Shown in pieces: positions 48,080 through 58,105 of a DNA stretch of 64,000 nucleotides. A program made the translations under genes and the position numbers. The notes beneath the pieces were generated by a model. The model had not been told where the DNA came from. It worked only from the letters and a program-made list of their open reading frames with translations, and made no database searches. This DNA is from Budorcas taxicolor (Eukaryota; Chordata; Mammalia; Artiodactyla; Bovidae). Within the stretch, counting starts at the first letter, position 1. Each line of letters starts with the position of its first letter. Where the stretch lies: contig NC_068910.1 of the NCBI RefSeq assembly GCF_023091745.1, positions 37,187,272 through 37,251,271 of the forward strand, read 5' to 3'.

Positions 48080-48251
48080 TATGGAGGAGAAGGGAGCGAC
48101 AGATGATGAGATGATTGGAAGGCATCACCAACTCAATGGACATGAGTTTGCACAAACTCTAGGAGATGGTGAAGAATAGGGAAGCCTGGTGTGCTGCAGT
48201 CCATGGGATCGCAAAGAGCTAAACACAGCTTAGTAGCTGAACAACAACAGA
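48080..48251 (+). mobile_element. BovB 3' end, sense
   Basis: GAGGAGAAGGGAGCGACAGA through GTAGCTGAACAACAACAG: the last 170 bp of BovB, with CAACAACAG replacing the CTGAA tail. Confidence 0.85.
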
Positions 48252-48789
48252 GGCCTGTATTACTTCATGGAAGATGATTCCACATCCAAAACACAAATGT
48301 CACCTTCTTTATTGAGTTCTAGTATGCCAGCATTTCACAATTTCCAGCCAATTATTTTGTAAATGGGAACATGATTAATTCCTTTAATGCTATTTTTGTG
48401 ATTATCGAGGTAATTAGGATTTAATCACTACTCTATTTTTGTGAGTATTTACATCTGCTCTTTGGCTAATAGGATATCATATGTTTTTTATCGACCAAAC
48501 AGTTATGTGTGTGTCTATGGTGTAAATGAATAAAGGGCCTTCTTGTCTGTATCCTGTGCATTGATTTGGGATGACCCAGGTCATTTGTACATTGACTTCA
48601 GATTGTCTGATGTGACAGTGGATTGCACGAACCAGGCTGATTTAATTACTATTTTAAGTATATTAAGATAACTGTGTTCCATTTTCCCCATCTGTACCAA
48701 TGATTAAATAACAGAACAATTCTAAAGATAAAAGAGAATTACTTTTTTATTATCCCTAATAAATACCAAGGATCTCTCTGACCCTCTTA
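48252..48789. other. Repeat-free AT-rich intron
   Basis: No transposon seen; several TAATTA/ATTAAT cores (48370-48440). No exon. Confidence 0.4.
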
Positions 48790-48955
48790 CATAATTTTTG
48801 CTGCCATCCTATAAGATTGTTATTATGAGCTCTATTTTATAGATGAGGATGCTAAAACTTAACAAGTTAAGCAAATTGCCTCGGGTCACACAGCCAGAAC
48901 TGACAGATCTGGAATTTGATTAGCCATCCTCTGATACCAGCATCCTTGGTAGAGT
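48790..48955 (-). mobile_element. MIR SINE
   Basis: Reverse MIR: TATTATGAGCTCTATTTTAT, GATGAGGATGCTAAAACTTA, AAATTGCCTCGGGTCACACA. Confidence 0.82.
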
Positions 48956-50964
48956 TCTCAAACCTTCACACCATGTCCTCAGCCTTAATCTTAGAACCTG
49001 GAATGGGTCATCAAGAAGGTGGTCACCTCTCCATTCCTAAGCACCTTCATGAAAAATGTACCACATTTGCAACGCAGTGTAACTAAATATCGTGATTTTA
49101 AAATGTTTAGCCAAGAGTTCTATTAAATAAAGCTGTGTTCATCCTAGTTCTTTTCTGAAGGACTCTGTTAAGGCCGGTACTGGTGCCAAGTGCTTTAGCC
49201 ATTCTGAATTCCAATAGCAGTATTGATTTTTTTCTTTTTTTTGCATTTTTTACACAAATGTTTGTTTCTCTGTTAAATATTCCCTTTAAATACAAGGAAT
49301 GAATTCTAAATCATCATAAAGATAAATTAAAAATGAAAGCCCTCCAGTATAGTGTGCATAATCACTGTGTACTTGGTTACTACTGTTGTTTACTGTTTAG
49401 CATCAAAAACAAATACATCTTATTTGAAAATCATGCTATAGGATTTTTAGCTCTTCCTCTGGGACCAGTTTGCTCGATCACTTAAGAGATGCTCACAGGG
49501 CATCTATTATGTCCTAGATCCAGGAGATTAAGTTCTAAAACAGAGTCCCTGCATTCAGGGAAGCTAATGTTCCATCTGATAGGAGGGTTAACAGGTAAGG
49601 AAAACTTCTGGATTGAGTTGAATGGGAAGAAATTAAGTGGCTGCAGAAACGAGATTAACAGGAAAAGGGAAATCCATTTAGAAATGTAAGCCAGGGAAAG
49701 TCTATAAGGAACAACTATCCACAAGTTGAGGTCTCGGGAGAGTGTGAAGGTGATAGCTGTGTCCTGATGTCAAGGCAGACAGAGAGCAAATATTACAGAA
49801 AAGTCCCGAGGCAGGAAGGGAGTCAGATGCTTTAGGAACCTGCAGAAGACCTGTGTGTCTAGACCTCACTGAAGGATAGAAAGATTAAGATGAAATGAGA
49901 AGGGCAAAGTCAGGAGAAGGGCAAAGGCCAGATTCCTCAGGCCATTATAGGTTCTGGGAAAGAATTTGTTCTGAGTGCAAAGTGGAGCTGAAGAAGGATC
50001 TGTAAGCCTGAGGGGTGACGTAATTTGTACTTTAAAAGACCGCCTGGCCGCTGACTGAAGGATGCGCTTGAGAGGCAGGAGTAGAAATAGCCAGATCATT
50101 TAAGAGGCTGTTGTGGTAGGTTGGGTGAGAAAGGGGGAGCCAAGGAGATAGACAGGAGTGGGTAGATTTGAAAGATGCAGTAAATATTCAACAGACATCT
50201 ACCTTGAATAAGCCATCTGTGTACATTTCTTATTTCTCCAGCTATCCTCTAAGGCAAGCTGTACGCCTTGTTTATCTGCATACCCTTCCCTTCTGCTATA
50301 GTCATGCTGCAAACAGGCTTCCCTCCAGTCCCCCTGTTCCAGTTTTGTGTCTGTCCGTGGAAGTGCTTCCTTCCCACCTGGTGGTAGATATTTGTCCCTA
50401 ATTGCCGGCCCTGAGATGCGCCATCCACATTTGCCATTCTGCCAAAGTCATACCATGTTGTGGAATATTTTAATTTTTTGAGTTCAGCTCTTGCATCTCA
50501 TTAAAAGTGTATTGTCTGACATATTTCAGGAAGAAGTAAGCTTAATAATAACTCATTTAATTTAAGCCTCTCAAGAAGGAAGAAAACATTTTCAATGAAA
50601 ATGCATAACATGGCCCATCAAGGATTTTTCTTTCTTATTCTTCAGCAGTTTAATGATGAGCGGTAATCTACAATAAGCTTTCCTTTTGGATAATGTGGTT
50701 ATAGCTGCCAAAGAGAGAATGGTTACATCCTGTCTCATATTTCTAGCAGTTATCCCAACAGAACATTGAAACCATATTAGCAATTAAAGTAATATAATTA
50801 CTAAATAAAGCACACATCCGAATTATATTTATCTGTATGTAGGTAAATATCATAAATAAAGATGAGGCTGTCAAGTGATGTAACCATGATTTAATAGTTT
50901 GAAAGTGACAGGATGATAGAAATATTTTCCAGTTGGTCATATGAAGTAAACTTACCATTTGGGG
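48956..50964. other. Unique intron directly upstream of the exon
   Basis: Two kilobases without a named repeat. ORFs of 62-81 codons on both strands overlap one another and have no recognised domain. No second contactin exon seen here. Confidence 0.5.
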
Positions 50965-50984
50965 TTTATCTGCTTTAATTTCAG
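50965..50984 (+). other. 3' splice site of the contactin exon
   Basis: A moderately pyrimidine-rich stretch (TGCTTTAATTTCAG) ends in AG at 50983-50984, directly before the Ig-coding frame. Two purines interrupt the tract, so it is an average acceptor. No other AG lies between the tract and the exon. Confidence 0.8.
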
Positions 50985-51112
50985 AATTACCATTTCTGAA
51001 GATGGAAGCCTCAGAATCATCAATGTGACTAAATCAGATGCTGGAAGTTACACCTGCATAGCCACTAACCATTTTGGAACTGCGAGCAGTACTGGAAACC
51101 TTGTAGTAAAAG
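50985..51112 (+). CDS. CNTN4: Internal coding exon of a contactin, C-terminal half of Ig domain 5 (probably CNTN4)
   Basis: Seen: a 128-bp stretch follows a pyrimidine-rich tract ending in AG (50983-50984) and is followed by GT (51113-51114). It holds 42 full codons, starting with the last base of a split codon and ending with the first base of the next, so the flanking introns are phase 2 and phase 1. The translation starts ITISEDGSLRI, carries the Ig F-strand motif DAGSYTC (cysteine codon 51055-51057) and an N-V-T glycosylation sequon (51022-51030), and ends NLVVK. Known: D-x-G-x-Y-x-C marks Ig I-set domains. Contactins are GPI-anchored neuronal adhesion molecules with six Ig and four fibronectin III domains. 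The IATNHFGTASSTG segment matches what I recall of CNTN4 before its sixth Ig domain; paralogues CNTN1, 2, 3, 5 and 6 differ here as I remember them. Inference: the gene runs on the + strand and this window covers two of its large introns. The family is near certain; the paralogue is about 80 percent. Confidence 0.85.
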
Positions 51113-51118
51113 GTAATG
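51110..51118 (+). other. 5' splice site of the contactin exon
   Basis: The exon ends AAAAG and the intron starts GTAATG. Positions +1 to +4 fit the consensus, but +5 is T instead of G and +6 is G instead of T, so pairing with U1 is weaker than average. A Bov-A2 SINE with its target-site duplication begins at intron position +10. Confidence 0.8.
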
Positions 51119-51133
51119 ACTAACCCAGAGAAC

Positions 51134-51403
51134 CAGAGAAGGCAGTGGCACCCCACTCCAGTTCTCTTGCCTGGAAGATCCCATGGGTGGAGAAGCCTGG
51201 TGGGCTGCAGTCCATGGGGTCGCTAAGAGTCGGACACGACTGAGTGACTACACTTTCCCTTTTCACTTTCATGCATTGGAGCAGGAAATGGCAACCTACT
51301 CCAGTGTTCTTGCCTGGAGAATCCCAGGGACAGGGGAGCCCGGTGGGCTTCTGTCTATGGGGTCGCACAGAGTCAGACACAACTGAAGTGACTTAGCAGC
51401 AGC
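51134..51403 (+). mobile_element. Bov-A2 SINE beside the exon's splice donor
   Basis: Full sense Bov-A2 dimer (CAGAGAAGGCAGTGGCACCC to TTAGCAGCAGC). AACCCAGAGAAC is perfectly duplicated at 51122-51133 and 51404-51415. The duplication starts at intron position +10, so the SINE body begins 22 bp after the last exon base. Confidence 0.97.
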
Positions 51404-51415
51404 AACCCAGAGAAC

Positions 51416-52079
51416 ACGTAGATTGATACATGTGTTGCCATTTCAAGTAATGTAACCTATTGAAGTGGCACCCTTCATATTAATATGTACAGATATCACT
51501 GTGTTGCTAAATTAATCCATCAAGGCAAACACGGTATGATTAACAGTTCTTAGAGAACTGTCAGTCGTGAATATGACAGAAAGGCTATCTTATTTCAGAA
51601 TCATCCAATACAATTTTGAGAATCACTGCCATTGTATCTATTATAGTATTCTAACTAATGTTATCTTCAATCCTTTAATTAAATTTCTTCAAGTCTCTAT
51701 AGATTTGAAATTCATGTCTAGGAACACCGTGCTAACAAATTAAAAACCCATGGCTCAAATACTGTTTTTAGCTAACATTGTTTAAACAATGACATTGGAG
51801 ATTTTTTAAAGAGCTGCCTTGGTTATTCAGAGGCGTGGATATGGATTGTTGTACTCATAAAGGGCTTTGGCCACCTCTGCGCTTTGCTTCAGTCACCCAG
51901 CCAACCCTGCCGGTTTTAAGGAAATAACATTTTCCACATTCCTTCACCTGGGTGGTTTATAGTAGATGACAGAACACCAGTTTGATGGGATGTGCTGAAA
52001 GTACCAAGTAAGAATTGTGAAGATGAGGTTTTAATTTACATTTCATTTGCATTTCTGTCACTTTATATCTGGCTGCCAA
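51416..52079. other. Unique intronic DNA
   Basis: No named repeat; 51460-51800 is AT-rich and repeat-free. Confidence 0.4.
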
Positions 52080-52235
52080 ATCAAAGAATTTTTGAATTGA
52101 AGGGACCTTGGCCATGATCTGACTGAGGAAGATAAAGCTCAGGTTGGCGAGTTTCTCAAGGTCACCAATAGCAGATGTGAACCCTGGAATCCTGCTTTTG
52201 CATTCTTGCTGGTTCTTTCTACTGTGCCAGGAAAT
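52080..52235 (-). mobile_element. MIR-like fragment
   Basis: GAATTGAAGGGACCTTGGCC, GTTTCTCAAGGTCACC, CTTTCTACTGTGCCAGG fit a MIR-family element in reverse. Confidence 0.45.
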
Positions 52236-52322
52236 CTTACTCATTTTTCCTGTTTCTCCATAATAGATATAGATGTGTTACAGTGTATTTATCATTTCTC
52301 CCTTGCGCATTCGTAACTCCCT

Positions 52323-52540
52323 CTGTGAAATAAGATAACCTAAGGGAAAGAAAAATATCCCAGAAAGAATATTTGCCTCTGTTTTCACAAAGAAAGCTAA
52401 AAACTATCTAATTACATATTTTGGAATCATTAGAAATTTGAAAAGTACTGCCATTTAGGGAAGCCTTTTTATCATAGACATACTTGTCTATGTAGATAGA
52501 AAACTGTAAGTCCAAGAGTCAGACATAAATCTATGCTTAT
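52323..52540 (+). repeat. Direct duplication, copy A
   Basis: A 218-bp block (AATATCCCAGAAAGAAT, TACATATTTTGGAATCATTA, TACTGCCATTTAGGGAAG, AAAACTGTAAGTCCAAGA) recurs 471 bp downstream with about 85 percent identity by eye. It matches no repeat family I know. Confidence 0.9.
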
Positions 52541-52793
52541 ATTGACTCAACTATTTCAATCTATTAATTATTCATTTGGAGCAATAGCATAGGTATGTGA
52601 CTGACTGTGTGTTCACTCTGTTTTATAGGGCAAAGAAAAAAAGTTTAGATAATACTGGCATAGCAAAATTTCAGCTAGTGTCTTCACTAATGTATAGCTT
52701 TCTCAATTACAAAGGAAAATTAGTGATGACCTAGAACCAGGAGGAACCCCAAGGTTTCAGAGATGATTAATAGCATAGCTAAGACCTGATTAG
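52541..52793. other. Spacer between the duplicated blocks
   Basis: 253 bp, not shared with either flank; no element recognised. Confidence 0.5.
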
Positions 52794-53015
52794 CTATGAA
52801 GTAAGATAGTCTAAGGCAAATAAAAATATCCCAGAAAGAATGTTTGACTCTATTTTAATTTAATGAAGAAAGCTAAAAATTAACTACTTACATATTTTGG
52901 AATCATTATAAGTTTGAAAAATACTGCCATTTAGGGAAGGCTTTTTATCATAAACATACTTGTCTGTGCAGATAGAAAACTGTAAGTCCAAGAATCAGAC
53001 ATAAGTCTATGTTTA
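52794..53015 (+). repeat. Direct duplication, copy B
   Basis: The same block as 52323-52540 in the same orientation, with small indels (an extra TTTAATTTAAT stretch near 52853). Flanks differ, so the copied unit is about 220 bp. Confidence 0.9.
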
Positions 53016-54060
53016 CCTAAGCACAGGCGCCATATATATGCTCTATATATTGTTAAAACTGGTTTTTTTTTCACATGTAGAAATAAATTATGCCCTGTGT
53101 TTGGTTGGCATCCATCCTATAAGCCTTGACTTCTTCAGCTCTCAAAATAGTTGGCAAAAGTTCCTCTCTTTCCCATTAGAGTTCCTCTTCCAGCAGTACC
53201 ACCAGTCCCAAGGTAAAACCATTCACAGGCCTGCAGAGACTGCCCTGCTGCTCTGCTTATACTGAATTATGGTGCAAAGCTTAGCGATACACCAATGATA
53301 TCCCAAGATATGCCATGATCGCCTCCTTATTTGGGTGGATATAAATGTTGTTGAGTAGTAACTTCTACCTATGTTAAGAAACTTAACACTTCATTTCTTG
53401 CCTTCCAGTTAACATGTTAAACAATGATTTCCCCATGTATGGTATAAGAGATCATTTTAGACAATTCAGAGTTAATATTTTTTGTTTATTTTTACTAACT
53501 ATATATATATATATCTTTCCACGTGTATTAGAAAAATGTTACTTTTTCATTAATGGCAGTGATTTTTTAAAAACTCCTTTTAAAATATATTTATATTTCT
53601 AAAGAAATATTGTTTGTATTATTATAAAAGGATGTACAAAAGGTTATGAAGGTGGTACACAAAGACTGGAAGCTGTGATTAGTGCCAGTTTTCCATTTCC
53701 ATACTAAAACATAAGAGAGTTTTAATGGACTTTAAGGGAAAGGATGGAGAGGGACATGTAACAGGGGCAGTACACACCTGCCTGTGTGGAGACATGTTAT
53801 GCTGAGGCAAATGAGCCCTGAGATTGTGTAATAGATGGAGAAGGAGGAAGGGCAGGTCCAAAAGAGCCCGGTGGCCTGTGGAAAGAGGAAAGCGGAGATC
53901 TGGAGGCAGAAACCGTGCTGTCAAAGTAGCATGTCCCCCACCTGATCGTGGGTGAATTCCTTTGTTTCAAAGCAGAGTTCTTTCCAGGCTTGGCTGTGGG
54001 TGTTCAACTGTAGTCACTTTTCCCAGAGAGGCCGTCTAATTTTCTGTTTTGTTTTGTGTA
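53016..54060. other. Unique intronic DNA
   Basis: Contains a short TA run (53499-53514). An exon-like AG...GT pair near 53192-53213 was judged chance. No gene. Confidence 0.45.
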
Positions 54061-54062
54061 GG

Positions 54063-54364
54063 TATTTATCTATCTATTTTTGGCTGTACCGGATCTCCGT
54101 TGCAGTGCAGGCTTTCTCTAGCTGCAGTGAGTGGGGGGTGTGCTTGTTTGCAGCACTCTAGCTCCTCATTGCGGTGGTTTCTCTTGCTGAGGAGCACGGG
54201 CTCTAGGCTCATTAGCTCAGTAGTTGCAGCTGACGGGCTCAGTAGTTGTGCCTCATGGGCTTAGTTGCTCCTAGGCATGTGGAACCTTTCTGGACCAGGG
54301 ATCTAACCCATGTCCCCCACATTGGCAGGAGGCTCCTCAACCACTGTACCACCAGGGAAGTCCC
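54063..54364 (-). mobile_element. CHR-type SINE (CHR-2 like)
   Basis: TTTTTGGCTGTACCGGATCT, CTCATTGCGGTGGTTTCTC, GGGCTTAGTTGCTCCTAGG, head ACCACTGTACCACCAGGG. Near full-length, minus strand. Confidence 0.9.
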
Positions 54365-54531
54365 CTCTGATTCTTAATATTTTCTCCCAAGTGAGATGGG
54401 GAAAAAAAGAAAATGAGCTTTATTTGGTTAACACGCTCACAGGCGTTAACCCTGTGACTTGGGTAAGAGATGTTTCAGAGTATATTTGTTTCCTGTTGCT
54501 TGATTCTGAGTCCCATTTGCATTAATGGGAA

Positions 54532-54534
54532 GTA

Positions 54535-54588
<54 letters not shown>

Positions 54589-54606
54589 CGCGCGCGCACA
54601 CGTGCA
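54532..54606 (+). repeat. Alternating purine/pyrimidine tract, (TG)n(CG)8(CA)n, Z-DNA type
   Basis: 75 bp without a break in purine/pyrimidine alternation: GTATGC, then TG repeats to 54580, (CG)8 at 54581-54596, then CACACGTGCA. Such tracts are the classic Z-DNA formers. Confidence 0.95.
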
Positions 54607-55826
54607 GAGGGGCATCCAGACTGCCAGGCCGCTGAGAAGGACATTAACATAAACGGAGAAATACAGTTTAGAAATCTGCCTCATAAAGCATGATAAAGGC
54701 AGACAAAACTGTTCTGAACTCCACATGAACTGTGCCAGGTCTTGAATCACACATCAAAATGCTTGAGCCTTACACCTTTAATGTAAATGTAGCAAAATAG
54801 CCTGAAATGTGATGGAGCGCTGTATCTTAATTCAATTTAGAGATCCACAAAGGGACTGGTTTATCAGAGAAGTTATGCTCTAACCTTAAAATGTGCTTAT
54901 ATTCGTTTTGATCTCCTCCAGTATCTGGGATTAAAACACCATGAAGGTCAGGCATCAGACAACATCTTCTCTAACCTTTTTGCAATAATTCTGTCATTAG
55001 CAATGCTTTTAAGATCCAATTCTCTTCCATCCCCCTACACCAGTTTTTTTGGAGAGAAGCTGAAGATACTGTCAAGCATAGGGACAGTAAGTAAAGCCGG
55101 CAGGGGAAAAGGGGAGAAGGGAACAGATCCACTGCAGCAGGTACAGCAGGTTTAAAATAAATCTCTAGCAGACGACCACAGAATGGATAAATATTCAGAT
55201 TATGCACCAGCGGGCTTCCAAACCGCAGGATTCTGACAGGTGCCCAGGGGGCTCTTGATTATCATCCCATCATCTGAATTTCTAAATTTGACTGATTTTT
55301 TTTTTTTTTAGCTAGTTAGCGTCTATTTGGAATTTTGAGTCACTGTTTTAAGCAAGAACGGTTCTCAAGTCAGACCTCTGAATCCTAACAGAAAGCATCA
55401 TATTTGACCTTTCATGGAAGATGTGCTTTAGTGATTGTGAACATCATTAAGAACTAGATGGAAGGCAGGCTACATTTCCATGCAGTACTGTACTTACTAA
55501 TTCAATTTTATCTCTAGAGCAGAGTTAAAGGCATGCCATTTAACTCACATGCATGAGGCAGTGTCTTTATTGTACAGGCTTCCTATCACAGGTATTTTTA
55601 AGTAGCAGTCCTCAAGAAGAGTGACTTCTGTTTGTCTTGGATATAATTCAGCAAGATAACTATGGTAATAGCTACCCTAGATCTTATTGATCACCTCCCA
55701 GGCTCAAAATGAAATGCAGGGCTGTAAGCTGTGCTGTTATCTAGCTGAACTACATCCAAAGTGACCTTGAGTAACTAACTCTCTGGCTGGTGGTTCCAGA
55801 CCATACTTTGAGGACCCCTGAAAGTG
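54607..55826. other. Repeat-poor intronic DNA
   Basis: No named transposon; T-run at 55297-55309. No exon seen. Confidence 0.45.
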
Positions 55827-56028
55827 AAAGAAAGTGAAAGTGTTAGTCACTTAGTCATGTCCAACTCTTTGTGACCCCATAGACTGTAGCCCGCCAGGCT
55901 CCTCTGTCTATGGAGTTCTCCAGGCAAGCTACTGGAGTGGGTTGCCATTCCCTTCACCAGGGGATATTCCCAACCCAGGGATTGAAACCGGTTCTCCTGC
56001 ATTGCAGGCAGATTCTTTACCATCTGAA
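55827..56028 (-). mobile_element. Bov-tA SINE
   Basis: GTGAAAGTGTTAGTCACTTA end, body, head ending TTCTTTACCATCTGAAGC. Minus strand. Confidence 0.92.
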
Positions 56029-56239
56029 GCTCTATCCTACATCAAAGAACTTTGAACATGCTACCAACTAAGTGAAAATTCAGTGGAATGCTTAATAGAA
56101 ATGCATATCCCTACTGCCTCACCCTTAACGTAACAAATCTAAATCTTTGAGGATGAGATGTGAAAACCATACATTTTTAATAAACACCCCACTTGGTCCT
56201 CATACACACCAGAGTCTAAAAAGACTGAATTTTCAGTCA

Positions 56240-56750
56240 CTGGCAAACTATGGCCTATGGGCCAAATTCAGCTAGCCATCTATTTTTGTATAATGCAGTA
56301 GCTAAGAATGGCTTCCCTGTGTTTTGCTGGTTGAAAAGAAATCAAAAGAATAAGAATACTTTCAGATATGTAGAAATTTTTATGAAGTTCTTATTTCAGT
56401 GTGCGTAAATCAGATTTTAGTGAGATACAGCCATGTCGCTTGTTTACATTATTGATGATGGTTGGGTCTGTACAACAGCAGAGTCGAATAGTCAAGACAG
56501 AGACCATGTAATAGCCCACCAGACTCCTCTGTCCGTGGGATTCTCCAGGCAAGAATACTGGAGTGAGTTACCCTTCCCTTCTCCAGGGGATCTTCCTGAT
56601 CCAGGGATAGAACCCGCCTCTATTGCGTTGCAGGCAGATTCTTTACCATCTGAGCCACGAGGGGAGACCATGTAATGTATAGCTATCCTCAGTTTTGCCT
56701 CTTGACCAGCAAAACCTGAAGTATTTGCTACTCAGTTTTTTACAGAAAAA
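56240..56750. mobile_element. hAT-type non-autonomous transposon, split by a SINE
   Basis: GGCAAACTATGGCCTATGGG, the AGCAGAGTCGAATAGTCAAG block, and after the SINE the TTTGCTACTCAG and TTTTTTACAGAAAAA blocks follow the widespread hAT MER consensus (GGCAAACTATGGCCC ... GACAGAGACC ... CTTTACAGAAAAAG). Confidence 0.7.
56513..56663 (-). mobile_element. 3'-truncated Bov-tA with perfect 13-bp target-site duplication
   Basis: Minus-strand SINE with an intact tRNA-like head (56620-56663) and most of the body. It stops after AGTCTGGTGGGCT and lacks the roughly 50-bp 3' end (GTCCATGGGGTCGCAAAGAG and the CGACTGAGCGACT tail). GAGACCATGTAAT stands at 56500-56512 and 56664-56676. Confidence 0.93.
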
Positions 56751-56754
56751 AAAT

Positions 56755-57640
56755 AAACTTTCTAATCCCTTCTCTTTTTTAACTTTTTATTTTATGTTAG
56801 AGTATAGCTGAGTAACAATGTTGTGATGGTTTCAGGTGGACAGCAAAGGGACTCAGCAACGCACAAGCATATGTCTAGTCTCCACCAAGCTCCTCTCCCA
56901 TCCAGGCTGCTATATAACATTGAATAGAATTCCCTGTATTATATGGTAGGACCTTATTAAATTATCCATTTTACATATACCAGTGTACACATACTGAGCC
57001 CAAACTCCTTAACTGTCCCTTCCCCATCCTTCCACCCTGCTGCTGCTGCTAAGTCACTTCAGTCGTGTCCGACTCTGCAACCCCATAGACGGCAGCCCAC
57101 CAGGCTCCCCCATCCCTGGGATTCTCCAGGCAAGAACACTAGAATAGGTGCCATTTCCTTCTCCAATGCATGAAAGTGAAAAGTGAAAGTGAAGTCGCTC
57201 AGTCCTACCACCCTGGCGACCATAAATTCGTTAAGTCTGTGAGTCTGTTTTGTAAATAAGTTTATTTCTGTCATTTATTTTTAGATTCTGCATATAAGGG
57301 ATGCCATATGATATTTCTCCTTCTGTGTCTGACTTACTTCACTCAGTATGACAGTCTCTAGGTCCATCCATGTTGCTGCAAGTTGCATTGTTTCGTTCTT
57401 TTTAATGGCTGAGTAATATCCCATTATATATATTTATCACATCTCCTTTATCCAGTCCTCTGTCAGTGGATTGACAGAGGTTGATTCCATGCCTTGACTA
57501 TTGCAAACTGTGCTGCAATCAACATTGGGGTGCATGTATCTTTTGAGACCATGTTTTTCTCCAGATATATGCCCAGGAGAAGGGTTGCAGGGTCATATGG
57601 TAGCTCTATTTTTAGTTTTGGTTGCTCTCTATACAAATTT
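56755..57640 (-). mobile_element. L1-BT 3' end, split by a Bov-A2
   Basis: TTTAACTTTTTATTTTATG tail side, ACTCAGCAACGCACAAGC, then after the SINE ATAAGTTTATTTCTGTCATT, TTAATGGCTGAGTAATATCC and GGTCATATGGTAGCTC. Antisense ORF2 end plus 3' UTR. Confidence 0.85.
57040..57207 (-). mobile_element. Bov-A2 fragment nested in L1
   Basis: CTGCTGCTGCTAAGTCACTT start, one Bov-A unit plus the linker (AAAGTGAAAAGTGAAAGTG). CCACCCTG stands at 57032-57039 and 57208-57215. The surrounding L1 reads on across the gap. Confidence 0.88.
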
Positions 57641-57819
57641 TATACTGATTTCACATGGGTTTTTAAATGTTTCTTAGCAAATAAATTTCATTTAAGTTTT
57701 TAAAAAATTTAATATGTAAATATATTTATTTTATTTCAATTTTTATTCAGTGCACAGAATTACTTGTATTTTAAGAAAAAGTAAATTTGTACTTTATCTT
57801 TGTTAGGAAAAGGGGTTCT

Positions 57820-58075
57820 TTTTTCTTAAATTTATTTATTTTTAATTGGAGGATAATTCATTTACAATATTGTATTGATTTCTCCCGTTTATAAACATGA
57901 ATCGGCCACAGGTATACATATGTCCCCTCCTTCTTGAACTTCGCTCCAACCTCCTACCCTACCCCACCCCTCTTGGTGCCATTTCCTTCTCCAGGGGAGC
58001 TTCCCCACCCAGGGATCAAACCCAGGTCTTCCGCATTGAAGGCAGTCACTTAACCCTCTGAGCCACCAGGGATGT
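57820..58075 (-). mobile_element. Second Bov-tA/L1 fusion: SINE head joined to L1-BT 3' tail
   Basis: Read on the minus strand, a Bov-tA head and start of body (58075 to about 57975, ending GGAGAAGGAAATGGCACC) pass directly into an L1-BT 3' end (about 57974-57840, GGTATACATATG and ACAATATTGT on the + strand) and an A-rich tail (57820-57845). The order is SINE 5', L1 3', as in the 19579 chimera. No clear target-site duplication was found. Confidence 0.7.
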
Positions 58076-58105
58076 CCTCCTTGGTTGTCAGTGAAACATA
58101 AACAT

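Larger units (their letters stand above)
1..50984 (+). other. CNTN4: Upstream intron of the contactin gene (5' end outside window)
   Basis: Inferred from the single exon at 50985. I found no second Ig- or fibronectin-coding segment with splice sites in this stretch, and every large ORF in it falls in a mobile element or looks like chance. Contactin genes are known for introns of tens to hundreds of kilobases. A short unrecognised exon, or an antisense or noncoding transcript, cannot be excluded by eye. Confidence 0.65.

Noticed and set aside
53160..53215. Exon-like stretch with an AG before CAGTACC and a GTAAAACC donor
   Set aside because: No contactin similarity in any frame and no conserved Ig residues.
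54581..54596. CpG island
   Set aside because: Only 16 bp of CG inside a microsatellite; not an island or promoter.
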